64,000 bases of DNA, from contig NZ_JAGFNS010000001.1 in assembly GCF_017592555.1 (NCBI RefSeq), forward strand, positions 124,001 to 188,000, written 5' to 3'. The stretch comes from Actinoplanes flavus (lineage in GTDB: Bacteria > Actinomycetota > Actinomycetes > Mycobacteriales > Micromonosporaceae). A program made the position numbers and the translations under genes. Below are positions 7,761-15,729 of the stretch, piece after piece (positions within the stretch are counted from its first letter, which is position 1; each line of letters starts with the position of its first letter). Below the pieces are notes generated by a model. That model was not told the DNA's origin and made no database searches. It saw only the letters and a program-made list of their open reading frames with translations.

Positions 7761-10700
7761 ATGCCGACACGGTGGCCGGCCACCATCTTCGGCGCCTGGA
7801 TGGTGGTCCTCGCCGTGGCCTTCGGGCTGCAGCCGGACCTGCGGGCTCCGCTCCAACTGATCGCCGGGATCTCGGCGGTGGCGGCGCTGACCCTCGGCAT
7901 CCGCCGCAGCCAACCGGACGACGTACGCCCGTGGTGGGTCCTGGCCGGCGCGGTCGGCCTGTCCGCGCTCGGTGGCGCGGCCGTCGGCGCCCCCGCCTTC
8001 CTCACCGACCGGCTGCCCTGGCTGGAACCGGCCGGCACGGCCCTCCTGCTGATCGGCTACACGGCCCTGGCGGTGGCGCTGGCCGGCTTCGTGGACCGGC
8101 GAACCAGCTCGTCGCGGGACCTGGCCGGACTGCTCGACGCGCTCATGGTCACCTCCGGCGTGGCGCTGCTGATCTGGACCTTCGTGGTCGGCCCGCGGCT
8201 GGAGGGCTCGGTCGCGACCGGCTGGACCGAGATCGCCATGCCGGTCGCCGACCTGCTCTGCCTGGGCCTGCTGGTCCGGCTGGCGACCATGCCCGGCCGT
8301 CTGGTGGCGCCCGGCTACATCCTGGGCGCCGGGGTGGTGGCGCTGCTCGCCGCCCACGTGGCCCGGGGTTCCGGGTACGGGAATCTGGCCCTCTACACGG
8401 CGGCCGGCCTGGCGGCGCTGATCCCGTCGATGGCGGAGCTGACCCGTCCGGCCGAGTCGCCGCCCACCGAGACGAGTCATGGCCGGCTGGCGCTGCTCGG
8501 GGTGGCCGCCATGGTGGCCCCGACCGTGCTGCTGGTGAAGATGTTCCGGGACGGCGAGTTCGCCGGCCTGACCGTGGTGGCCGCGCTGAGCGCGCTGATG
8601 ATGGCGCTGGTGCTGGCCCGGATGGCCGGGATCATGGCGAACCACCGGAAGGCGATGTCCCGGGAACAGGCGCTGCGGGAGGCGTCCGCGGCCCTGGTGT
8701 CGGCCGCCGAGGTGGAGGCGGTGGGCCGGGCCGTACGCACCGCGGTGGCCCAGCTCATCCCCGGTGACGTGCCGCACGGCGTGGTCCTGGCGATCGCGAT
8801 CGCGCAGGCCGAGCCGCAGTCGCCGGAGGCGGTGGCGCAGGCCGCCGTGGACCGGGCCACCGGCACCGCCGCGCGCCTGGTCACCACCCGGGACGTGGAC
8901 TGGGCGGTGGCGGTACGCCTCACCCAGTTCACCAGGACCCTGCGCTGCCCCATGGTGCTCAAGGACCGGCCGGCCGGCGACCCGCTGGTCGGCGTCCTGC
9001 ACGTGGGCGCCCCGACCTGGGCGCTGCTGGAGTTGCAGCGGTCGGTCGAGGTGCTGGCCGGGCAGGTGGCGCTGGCCCTGGAACGGATCGCCCTCGGGCA
9101 CGAGGTGACCCGGCAGAACAGCGAACGGTACTTCCGGACCCTGGTCCAGAACACCGCCGACGTGATCACGATCGTCGACGAGCAGGACCGGATCCGGTAC
9201 GCCAGCCCGTCCGCGATCGGCGTCTTCGGTGGTGACCCGACCGGCTACCTCCTGTCCGAGGTGATCCACCCCGGCGAGCAGGACCGGCTGGGCGAGCTGC
9301 TGACCGCGGTCCGCAGCGGTCAGCAGCTGGACGAGCAGCCGGACTTCCGGGCGCGCGGCAACCGCAGCACCGAGGTGCTGCTCGAACTGCAATGCCGGGA
9401 CCTGCGGGCCGACCCGACGGTGTCCGCCCTGGTCATCACGATGCGGGACGTGACCGAGCAGCGGCGCCTCCAGAACGAGCTGACCCATCAGGCGTTCCAC
9501 GACGCGATGACCGGTCTGGCGAACCGGGTGCTGTTCAACGACCGGCTGCGGCACGCGGCGGCCCGCAGCGCCCGGGACGGCTCGGTGATCGGCGTGCTCT
9601 TCATCGACCTGGACGACTTCAAGATCGTGAACGACACCCTCGGGCACGCGGTCGGCGACCAGCTGCTGATCGCGGTGGCGCACCGGATCGCCGGGGCGTT
9701 GCGGGCCGACGACACCGCGGCCCGGCTCGGTGGCGACGAGTTCGCCGCCCTGGTGGAGAACGTCAACGACCCGGGCGCCGTGGAGGAGACCGCCAACCGG
9801 ATCTTCACGGCCCTGGCCGAGCCGATCGCCACCGACGCCAAGCCCCTGTACGCGGCGGCCAGCATCGGCATCACCACCACCCCCGAGGGCAACGACGCCG
9901 ACGAGCTGCTGCGCCAGGCCGACCTGGCCCTGTACGTGGCCAAGGGCGCCGGAAAGAACCAGTGGCGCCGCTACCAGGCGCACCTGCACGACGAGATGGT
10001 GCAGCGTCTGGAGCTGCGGTCGGCGCTGGACCACGCCGTCAACGAGGGCCACTTCCTGCTGCACTACCAGCCGATCGTGGACCTGCCCAGCGGTACGGCG
10101 GTCGGGTTCGAGGCGCTGGTCCGCTGGCACCACCCGAAGCGCGGGGTCGTCACGCCGGAGGAGTTCATCGAGGTCGCCGAGGAGAGCGGGCTGATCCTGC
10201 CGATGGGCCGCTGGGTGCTGGAGGAGGCGCTGCGCACGGTCGCCGAGTGGCGCCGCATCCTGCCGGCCGACCAGGCCCCGTACGTCAGCGTCAACGTCTC
10301 GGTCCGGCAGTTCCGCGAGTCCGGGTTCGTCGAACAGGTCCGGGCCGCGCTCACCCACACCGGCGTGCCGCCGCACGGGCTGATGCTGGAGATCACCGAG
10401 ACCCTGCTGGTGAAGGACGACGAACGGATCTGGACCGATCTGGGCGCGCTGCGGGAGATGGGCGTGAGGATCGCCATCGACGACTTCGGCACCGGCTACT
10501 CGTCGCTCGGCTACCTGCGCCAGCGCCCGATCGACATCATCAAGATCGACAAGACGTTCATCGACGACATGGTCTCGAGCCCGCAGCCGATGGCTCTGGT
10601 CAGCGGCATCGTGAGCCTGGCGCACTCGCTCGGCCTCACGGTGATCGCCGAGGGCATCGAGAGCCCCACCCACCGCGAGGTGCTGATCCGCCTCGGCTGC

Positions 10701-10790
10701 CCGCTCGGCCAGGGCTACCTGTTCTCCAGCCCGCTCGGCCCCACCGAGGTTCTGGCCTGGCTGCGCGGCACCCAGCAGATAGCCGTCTGA
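7761..10790 (+). CDS. Membrane-bound bifunctional GGDEF-EAL c-di-GMP enzyme with PAS domain
   Basis: 1009-residue signalling protein. The N-terminal 290 residues are about eight membrane segments, followed by a GAF-like linker, a PAS domain (about 453-565), GGDEF (575-735) and EAL (755-1000). Both catalytic signatures are intact: GGDEF at 657-661, preceded by an I-site RADD at 648-651 with the expected five-residue gap, and EAL at 784-786 with EITETLL, DDFGTGYSSL and KIDKTFI. It could therefore make and break c-di-GMP, with product inhibition on the cyclase side. Start ATG with GGAGGGAGCGGG upstream. It is transcribed alone. Confidence 0.93.
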   Translation: MPTRWPATIFGAWMVVLAVAFGLQPDLRAPLQLIAGISAVAALTLGIRRSQPDDVRPWWVLAGAVGLSALGGAAVGAPAFLTDRLPWLEPAGTALLLIGYTALAVALAGFVDRRTSSSRDLAGLLDALMVTSGVALLIWTFVVGPRLEGSVATGWTEIAMPVADLLCLGLLVRLATMPGRLVAPGYILGAGVVALLAAHVARGSGYGNLALYTAAGLAALIPSMAELTRPAESPPTETSHGRLALLGVAAMVAPTVLLVKMFRDGEFAGLTVVAALSALMMALVLARMAGIMANHRKAMSREQALREASAALVSAAEVEAVGRAVRTAVAQLIPGDVPHGVVLAIAIAQAEPQSPEAVAQAAVDRATGTAARLVTTRDVDWAVAVRLTQFTRTLRCPMVLKDRPAGDPLVGVLHVGAPTWALLELQRSVEVLAGQVALALERIALGHEVTRQNSERYFRTLVQNTADVITIVDEQDRIRYASPSAIGVFGGDPTGYLLSEVIHPGEQDRLGELLTAVRSGQQLDEQPDFRARGNRSTEVLLELQCRDLRADPTVSALVITMRDVTEQRRLQNELTHQAFHDAMTGLANRVLFNDRLRHAAARSARDGSVIGVLFIDLDDFKIVNDTLGHAVGDQLLIAVAHRIAGALRADDTAARLGGDEFAALVENVNDPGAVEETANRIFTALAEPIATDAKPLYAAASIGITTTPEGNDADELLRQADLALYVAKGAGKNQWRRYQAHLHDEMVQRLELRSALDHAVNEGHFLLHYQPIVDLPSGTAVGFEALVRWHHPKRGVVTPEEFIEVAEESGLILPMGRWVLEEALRTVAEWRRILPADQAPYVSVNVSVRQFRESGFVEQVRAALTHTGVPPHGLMLEITETLLVKDDERIWTDLGALREMGVRIAIDDFGTGYSSLGYLRQRPIDIIKIDKTFIDDMVSSPQPMALVSGIVSLAHSLGLTVIAEGIESPTHREVLIRLGCPLGQGYLFSSPLGPTEVLAWLRGTQQIAV

Positions 10791-11169
10791 TCGGTACGGG
10801 CGCCGCACACCGGCCACGCGTGGAATCCTCGGCCATTTCCCGGGCGGGCGCTTTCCCGTACGGATGGGCCGGCCCCCGTTTTCCGGTCTCCGCCCGCCAC
10901 CGGATACCCTTTCCGGCCCGCCCGGCCGGCCCCCGGCGAAGGCTCGGCGGGTTCCCCCCGGCCACGGTTACGTCGGTCCGGTACCGTCTCATTCCCACCG
11001 GTTAACGGACCTTTAGGGGCCCGCCTTTCCCCGCCGTCGTGCACCGCTTTCCCCGGTCGGCGGCCGGATCGTTCCCGGGTACCGGAACCGGAATGGCGCC
11101 GATCGCGCCGGTTATCGAAGGCGGCCGCTGAGGTCAGAGCGGGTCCGGACCGTCCACAGGAGACGGAAC
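10791..11169. other. Intergenic region between convergent genes, nothing recognised
   Basis: 379 bp after the GGDEF-EAL gene. Rich in CCGG steps, but I see no coding frame with normal composition, no RNA gene and no clear terminator for the GGDEF-EAL transcript. Confidence 0.5.
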
Positions 11170-11197
11170 GGCGCCGCCCGGAAACCCGGACGGCGCC
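11170..11197 (-). terminator. Hairpin terminator downstream of lsr2
   Basis: A 12-bp stem (GGCGCCGCCCGG / CCGGACGGCGCC) with a 4-base loop, 13 bases after the lsr2 stop. The single non-Watson-Crick position becomes a G-U pair only in minus-strand RNA, which fits use by lsr2. There is no U-tract, as is common in actinomycetes. Confidence 0.7.
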
Positions 11198-11210
11198 GCC
11201 GCGGAGCGCT

Positions 11211-11558
11211 CTAGCGCTTGTTGTGGTACGCCTCGACCACGTTGCTCGGGATCCGGCCACGCTCGGAGACCGGGTAGCCGTTCTTGTTCGCCCACTCACG
11301 AATAGCCTGGTTCTGGTCCCGGCTGGAACGGCTCGACACGGCCGCGACAGCCCGCCGGGCAGTGGCCGGAGTGCTGCCGTTGCGACCCAGACGGGTGGCC
11401 GCGGAGAGGAACGGCTCCAAGGCTTTACGCAGCTTACCGGCGTTCTTCTCGGAGAGGTCGATGGTGTAGTTGACCCCGTCGAGACCGAATTCGACGGTGC
11501 GGTCGGCTTCACCCCCGTCGAGGTCGTCGGTCAGAACGGTAATTATCTGCTTGGCCAT
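11211..11558 (-). CDS. lsr2: Lsr2 nucleoid-associated xenogeneic silencer
   Basis: 115-residue H-NS-like DNA-binding protein of actinobacteria that coats AT-rich DNA and silences acquired genes. The N-terminal dimerisation half ([35 protein letters not shown]) and the C-terminal DNA-binding half with the AT-hook-like RGR ([14 protein letters not shown]) are intact, at the usual family length. The ribosome site GTAGGAGCG precedes the ATG. The upstream gap is unusually long and holds a CebR-type operator about 200 bp before the start, so regulation may be unusual. Confidence 0.95.
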   Translation of the reverse strand: MAKQIITVLTDDLDGGEADRTVEFGLDGVNYTIDLSEKNAGKLRKALEPFLSAATRLGRNGSTPATARRAVAAVSSRSSRDQNQAIREWANKNGYPVSERGRIPSNVVEAYHNKR

Positions 11559-12322
11559 GGTTGTTCGCTCCTACAGCGACGTCATTAGGCTGACGCCCGC
11601 CCCCGTACTGGCCGCGAATGGTCGTCATCGCATTCATTCTGTCGTCCGGGTGGCGGCTAGTGCAAATTGCCCGTTCTGGCATGTCGCAATTGCCGGGCTC
11701 ATCGGACGTCGGCCGCGAGGGCTTTTCAGACCTGTGAATATGCGGTAACGTTCGCGGTGGGAGCGCTCCCACGTCGCCGTCCCCCGCGATGGCCCGCAGA
11801 CCCGAGCCGCCTCGTCGCCGATCCTCCGGTGCCGGGGCGGTTCGCCGTTCCCCGGTCCATGATCCGGCCCATCCTGCCACGCGATCTCATCGCGCGCCGC
11901 CCTCCCACACGCCCCGCACCTCGCCCGGCAGGAAACCCGGCCGCACGCTCTCCGGCCCGTCACCGCCACACCCTCCGCCGCCGCGCCCGCACGCTTCCCC
12001 GAACCGTCACCACCACACCGGGCACGCCGCCCAACTCCGCCGCCACCGCGTCCGCACGGCGCCCCAGATCGCCACCGCCAAACCGAGCACACTTGCGCCC
12101 GGCAGGCGATCCCGATGCCCGTCCGCGTCGAGCCGGCTCGTTGCCGCCATGCCATAGCCGGCAGCAATCGCTCCGCCGCAGCTACACGACCAGTTCCTGA
12201 CCGGCAGGCGGCTCTCCATCCACTGCGCCCGGCATCGGCCCTCCGCACCTCCATCGCCGACAGGTCTGGCGGAGCGGCGCGAAAGGTTGTAAGTATGTAA
12301 TCAGGTAAGCGAGGAGGTTGTC
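11559..12322. other. 764-bp gene-poor region upstream of lsr2 and of the RHH-like gene
   Basis: Divergent spacer that must hold the promoters of lsr2 and of the gene to the right. The first 200 bp are less GC-rich than the surroundings and contain a perfect 16-bp operator-like palindrome. The rest is dense in CGCC/CCGC; open frames across it read as Arg/Pro/His-rich strings without domain character, so I do not call a gene. A minus-strand frame encoding about 47 residues with one hydrophobic stretch (around 12007-12147) is possible but weak. The AT-rich run just before 12323 looks like its promoter. Confidence 0.5.
11757..11772. promoter_or_regulatory. CebR/CelR-type operator, perfect 16-bp palindrome
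   Basis: GTGGGAGCGCTCCCAC is a perfect palindrome containing the 14-bp TGGGAGCGCTCCCA box known for the LacI-family cellobiose/cellulose repressors CebR (Streptomyces) and CelR (Thermobifida). No glycoside hydrolase, sugar transporter or LacI gene lies nearby; the closest start codon is that of lsr2, about 200 bp away. I see the site directly; its function here is inference. Confidence 0.6.
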
Positions 12323-12874
12323 ATGCCAGTCCGATTCGCCGCGCCCGGTGGGCGCACCGAGCCGCCCAACGCCGACGACGCCGCCGCCTGGATCATCGGC
12401 GCGCTCCCCGACGGCTGGTTCACCGAGGCGCCCGAGGTCGTCATCGACCGCGACGAGATCATCATCTGGGGCCGTCTGCCCCAGCCCGACCTGCCGGAGG
12501 ACACCACCGACGCCGACCGGGCCGCGGGCCAGGCCGGACGGATCGCCCGGTTCCGGGAGGAGACCCGGGAGGCCCGGATCCGGGTCGCCCGCCAGGTCGA
12601 GCACCGGTACCAGCGCAAGGTCGCATGGGGGGCCCGATGCGGGGAGACCTCGGAGCTCTTCACCCATCTGTCCGCACCGGTGATGACCCGGCTGCGGCAG
12701 CCCGAGCGCCAGGTCCTCGACACCCTGGTCGACGCCGGCGTGGCCCGCTCCCGCTCCGAGGCGCTGGCCTGGTGCGTGAAGCTGGTCGGCCGCCATACCG
12801 AAGACTGGCTGGCGGAACTGCGCTCCGCCATGACCCGCGTCGACGAACTCCGCCGCCGCGGACCGGAGGCCTGA
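12323..12874 (+). CDS. Hypothetical protein with C-terminal ribbon-helix-helix-like segment
   Basis: 183 residues, acidic and Asp/Pro-rich in the first third (APEVVIDRDEIIIWGRLP), Arg/Glu helical in the middle, and ending in RQVLDTLVDAGVARSRSEAL followed by a hydrophobic helix. This last part fits the CopG/ribbon-helix-helix pattern (a dimerising beta strand, then L-D-x-L-V-x-A-G-x-x-x-S-R-S-E-A-L), so DNA binding is plausible. ATG with GAGGAGG directly upstream. The AT-rich promoter-like stretch before it is unlike the flanking DNA. I do not recognise a named family for the N-terminal part. Confidence 0.7.
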   Translation: MPVRFAAPGGRTEPPNADDAAAWIIGALPDGWFTEAPEVVIDRDEIIIWGRLPQPDLPEDTTDADRAAGQAGRIARFREETREARIRVARQVEHRYQRKVAWGARCGETSELFTHLSAPVMTRLRQPERQVLDTLVDAGVARSRSEALAWCVKLVGRHTEDWLAELRSAMTRVDELRRRGPEA

Positions 12875-12879
12875 TCCAG

Positions 12880-12932
12880 TTGGCTGTCAGGGCTGCCCCA
12901 AGCACACCGAGACAGCCCTGACAACCAGCCAA
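12880..12932. repeat. CAGGGCTG hairpin repeat, copy 1
   Basis: Inverted repeat with an 11-bp perfect core (TGTCAGGGCTG / CAGCCCTGACA) and TTGGCT/AGCCAA outer arms, begun six bases after the preceding stop codon. It could serve as a terminator for that gene. The same core recurs twice more downstream. Confidence 0.75.
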
Positions 12933-13042
12933 AGTCGATCTAGCCGCCCAGACACAGCCCCGGCAACGGCGCACGCCGACCCACAGAGACAAGCCCGGAC
13001 CCATCAAAGGACGCCACCCGGAGCGCGGGGGCACCCCAGATC

Positions 13043-13099
13043 CAGCTGGCTGTCAGGGCTGTCTCAGCGCCCCCGAGACAGCCCTGACAACCAGCCGAG
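13043..13099. repeat. CAGGGCTG hairpin repeat, copy 2
   Basis: Inverted repeat with a 15-bp perfect core (TGTCAGGGCTGTCTC / GAGACAGCCCTGACA), a short C-rich loop and outer GGCTG/CAGCC arms. It is followed by GAGTTTGGTCTTGA, which resembles the sequence after copies 1 and 3. Confidence 0.8.
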
Positions 13100-13170
13100 T
13101 TTGGTCTTGACGCACGGACGCAAGTCGGCGCGGCGGACGCAAGTCCGGAATGGGGGCGCTCTCCGGATGC

Positions 13171-13226
13171 GGCTGGTTGGCAGGGCTGTCTCAGGGGCGC
13201 TGAGACAGCCCTGGCGGCCAGCTGGA
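13171..13226. repeat. CAGGGCTG hairpin repeat, copy 3
   Basis: Inverted repeat with a 14-bp perfect core (CAGGGCTGTCTCAG / CTGAGACAGCCCTG), a five-base loop and GGCTGG/CCAGCTGG outer arms, followed by AGTTGATCTTGA. The loop differs from the other copies while the stem is kept, as expected if the structure matters. Confidence 0.8.
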
Positions 13227-13289
13227 GTTGATCTTGAGAGAGGGACCTAGCCCTCGCGGGGCACTTCGGCCGACGGGCTGTCTGGGTGA

Positions 13290-13346
13290 GGGGCGAGGCG
13301 GCCGGGAAGCGGAAAGCGGGGGCGAGGCGGCCGGGAGGCGGAAAGC
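13290..13346. repeat. 29-bp tandem duplication
   Basis: Two copies of GGGGCGAGGCGGCCGGGA followed by (A/G)GCGGAAAGC at a 29-bp period with one base change, in the 165-bp stretch ahead of the HipA-like gene. No gene or regulatory role is visible. Confidence 0.75.
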
Positions 13347-13391
13347 GGGGGCGGGCGCTGTGGGGCGGGGCGGCGCACCGCGTACAGGATC

Positions 13392-14135
13392 ATGGTCCGT
13401 AGGGTGAGTGGCGTGTTGCGTGAGGTCACCGCTATCCGTTATGTGACGCCCCTGCGGGAGGGCGGCTCGTTGCCCGGTGTCGTCGAGACGGACGATCTCG
13501 GGACCTATGTGGTCAAGTTCCGCGGAGCGGGCCAGGGGCCGCGCGCGCTGGTGGCCGAGGTGATCGCCGGGGAGCTGGCGCGACGGCTCGGGCTGCCGGT
13601 GCCGGAGCTGGCCCGGGTGGAGCTCGATCCGGTGGTGGCCCGCGCCGAGCCGGACGAGGAGGTCCAGGAGCTGATCAAGGCGAGTGCCGGGGGCAATCTG
13701 GGGATGGACTTCCTGCCCGGCTCGCTGGGGTACGACCCGGTGGCCCATCCGGTGGACGCCGCGCTGGCCAGCCGGATCGTCGCCTTCGACGCGTTCGTGG
13801 AGAACGTGGACCGCAGCTGGCGCAACCCCAATCTGCTGATCTGGCACGGCCGGCTCTGGCTGATCGATCATGGGGCGACGCTCTACTTCCATCACAATTG
13901 GGCGCGCGCCGAGCAGGTGGCGCACCGGCCCTACCGGTGGGACGACCACGTGCTGAAGCCGTACGCGACCGGGCTCGCCACCGAGGGCCCGGCGCTGGCC
14001 GCACGGATCACCCCGGAGCTGCTGGCCGAGGTGATCGATCTGGTGCCGCAGGAGTGGCTGGAGAACGGGGACCGGGCCGCCTACCTGAGCCATCTTTCCC
14101 GCCGGGCGGAGCGGCCGGAGGCGTGGTTGCCGTGA
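13392..14135 (+). CDS. HipA-like kinase family protein
   Basis: 247-residue protein of the compact actinobacterial HipA-like group, about half the length of toxin HipA (about 440). Kinase-like motifs are present: TYVVKFRGAGQGPRAL for nucleotide binding, FVENVDRSWRNPNLL as the catalytic loop and LIDHGATLYF as the metal-binding DFG-like loop. Phosphorylation of a protein or tRNA-linked target is possible but the substrate is unknown. The stop overlaps the start of the DUF3037 gene (GTGA). No HipB-type HTH partner is present, so this is not a standard hipBA toxin-antitoxin. The start could be this ATG or GTG at 13404 or 13413, where AGGGTGAG would serve as the ribosome site. Confidence 0.8.
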   Translation: MVRRVSGVLREVTAIRYVTPLREGGSLPGVVETDDLGTYVVKFRGAGQGPRALVAEVIAGELARRLGLPVPELARVELDPVVARAEPDEEVQELIKASAGGNLGMDFLPGSLGYDPVAHPVDAALASRIVAFDAFVENVDRSWRNPNLLIWHGRLWLIDHGATLYFHHNWARAEQVAHRPYRWDDHVLKPYATGLATEGPALAARITPELLAEVIDLVPQEWLENGDRAAYLSHLSRRAERPEAWLP

Positions 14136-14497
14136 CACCGTACGAGTACGCGATCATCCAGGCCATGCCGCGCGTCGAGCGCGGTGAGCTGATCAACGTC
14201 GGAGTGCTGCTCTACTGCCAGCGGCGGGACTTCCTGTCCGCGCGGACGCATCTGGACGAGTCGCGGCTGCTCGCGCTGGACCCGTCGGCGGACGTGGCGG
14301 CGATCCGGGCGGCCCTGGACGCCTGGGACCGGACCTGTGGCGGCAGCGGGGCGGCCGAGGGGATGCGGCCGGGTGAGCGGTTCCGCTGGCTGGTGGCGCC
14401 GCGCAGCACGATTCTGCGGGCCGGGCCGGTCCACATGGGCCTGACCGCCGAGCCGGCGGCCGAATTGGAGCGCCTGGTGGAGCTGCTGGTCCGCTGA
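14132..14497 (+). CDS. DUF3037 family protein
   Basis: 121-residue protein that opens with the DUF3037 signature (YEYAIIQAMPRVERGELINV, then GVLLYC). The GTG start lies within the HipA-like gene's stop region (GTGA), so the pair is coupled; the HipA-like/DUF3037 pairing recurs across actinobacteria. Function is unknown. A partner or target of the kinase is the simplest guess from context. Confidence 0.85.
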   Translation: MTPYEYAIIQAMPRVERGELINVGVLLYCQRRDFLSARTHLDESRLLALDPSADVAAIRAALDAWDRTCGGSGAAEGMRPGERFRWLVAPRSTILRAGPVHMGLTAEPAAELERLVELLVR

Positions 14498-14502
14498 GCC
14501 AT

Positions 14503-14590
14503 CAGGGCTGCCGGTCCGAAACGTCCGTAGCGGGCAGGGCTGCTGGCCCAAGACGTCCGCAGCAGGCAGGGCTGCTGGTCCGGCAACGGG
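14503..14590 (+). repeat. 32-bp direct repeats (x3) with CAGGGCTG core
   Basis: CAGGGCTG starts at 14503, 14535 and 14567, exactly 32 bp apart; each unit continues C(C/T)GG(T/C)CC and most carry ACGTCCG(T/C)AGC. The third unit is truncated. The core is the same octamer as in the hairpin array on the other side of the HipA-like/DUF3037 pair. Confidence 0.8.
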
Positions 14591-14626
14591 GCACCCGGCG
14601 GGCGCGCGAGGAGGCAGACTGATCGG

Positions 14627-15694
14627 ATGCAGCTCCCGCTGAACCCGCCGGTCAAGCCGATGCTCGCGAAACCCGTCGCGGAGATCCCGCCCGGCCAGCT
14701 CTACGAGCCCAAATGGGACGGATTCCGGTCGATCGTCTTCCGGGACGGTGACGAGGTGGAGATCGGCAGCCGCAACGAGAAGCCGATGACCCGCTACTTC
14801 CCCGAGGTGGTCGCCGCCGTGCTGGCGAACTTCCCGGAGCGGGCGGTGATCGACGGCGAGGTGATCGTCGCCGACACCGGGCGGAACACTCTCGATTTCG
14901 AGGCGCTCCAGCAGCGCATCCATCCGGCGGCCAGCCGGGTCAAGCTGCTGTCCGAGCAGACTCCGGCCAGTTTCGTGGCCTTCGATCTGCTGGCGCTCGG
15001 CGACGAGGATCTGACCGGCCTGCCGTTCAGCGAGCGGCGCGCCCGTCTCAGCGAGATTCTCGAAGACGCTGAACCTCCGGTGTACGTGACTCCCGCGACC
15101 GATGATCTGGAGACGGCCCGCCGGTGGTTCGCCGAGTTCGAGGGCGCCGGGCTGGACGGGTTGATCGCCAAGGGGCGGGATCTGACGTACCAGCCGGACA
15201 AGCGGGTGATGTCGAAGATCAAGCACAAGCGGACGGCGGACTGCGTGGTGGCCGGCTACCGGGTGCACAAGTCGGCCGACAACCGGATCGGGTCGCTGCT
15301 GCTGGGCCTGCACGACGAGCGTGGCGTCCTGGTGAGCGTCGGGGTGATCGGCTCGTTCCCGATGAAGGTGCGCGAGGAGCTGTTCGAGGAGTTGCAGCCG
15401 CTGGTCACCACGTTCGAGGGACACCCGTGGAACTGGGCGGCGCACGAGCAGGGCGAGCGCACCCCCCGCAAGAACGAGGTGAGCAGGTGGAACGCGGGCA
15501 AGGACCTGTCGTTCACGCCGCTGCGGCCGGAGCGGGTCGTCGAGGTCCGCTACGACTACATGGAGGGCATCCGGTTCCGGCACACCGCCCAGTTCGAACG
15601 GTGGCGTCCCGATCGCGACCCGCTGACCTGCACGTACGAGCAGTTGGAGCGCCCGGTGCGGTTCGACTTGGCCGAGGTGCTCACCAGCCGTTGA
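14627..15694 (+). CDS. ligC: ATP-dependent DNA ligase, LigC type
   Basis: 355-residue ligase that seals nicks using ATP, a candidate for base-excision or end-joining repair. The adenylated Lys is residue 29 in EPKWDGFRS; IDGEVIV (motif III), GLDGLIAKG (motif IV) and SKIKHKRTADCVV (motif V) follow, then an OB-fold. This is the short stand-alone form, without the polymerase and nuclease domains of LigD. GAGGAGG lies upstream of the ATG. A LigD-type polymerase gene is 2.5 kb downstream on the other strand; no Ku gene is in view. Confidence 0.9.
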   Translation: MQLPLNPPVKPMLAKPVAEIPPGQLYEPKWDGFRSIVFRDGDEVEIGSRNEKPMTRYFPEVVAAVLANFPERAVIDGEVIVADTGRNTLDFEALQQRIHPAASRVKLLSEQTPASFVAFDLLALGDEDLTGLPFSERRARLSEILEDAEPPVYVTPATDDLETARRWFAEFEGAGLDGLIAKGRDLTYQPDKRVMSKIKHKRTADCVVAGYRVHKSADNRIGSLLLGLHDERGVLVSVGVIGSFPMKVREELFEELQPLVTTFEGHPWNWAAHEQGERTPRKNEVSRWNAGKDLSFTPLRPERVVEVRYDYMEGIRFRHTAQFERWRPDRDPLTCTYEQLERPVRFDLAEVLTSR

Positions 15695-15729
15695 GGGGCG
15701 TACCGGCACGGACCGGATAGGGTCGTTGC

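Larger units (their letters stand above)
12875..13391. other. Repeat-rich intergenic region
   Basis: 517 bp without a believable gene. It holds three related hairpins built on CAGGGCTG/CAGCCCTG and, nearer the next gene, a 29-bp tandem duplication; these are listed separately. Confidence 0.7.

Noticed and set aside
7053..10817. A very long minus-strand open frame (over 1200 codons) opposite the GGDEF-EAL gene
   Set aside because: Its only domain is the small methyltransferase at its end; the rest is Gln/Arg/Gly-rich antisense of the true gene, as expected at this GC content.
11667..12200. Open frames across the region upstream of the RHH-like gene
   Set aside because: Arg/Pro/His-rich on both strands, no ribosome site, no domain; composition typical of non-coding GC-rich DNA.
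12880..13226. Insertion sequence ends
   Set aside because: No transposase, no target-site duplication visible; kept as hairpin repeats instead.
13392..14135. Classical hipBA toxin-antitoxin
   Set aside because: The kinase is half-length and no HipB-like HTH gene is adjacent.
12880..14590. CRISPR array
   Set aside because: Repeats are too few, inverted or with no real spacers, and no cas genes are nearby.
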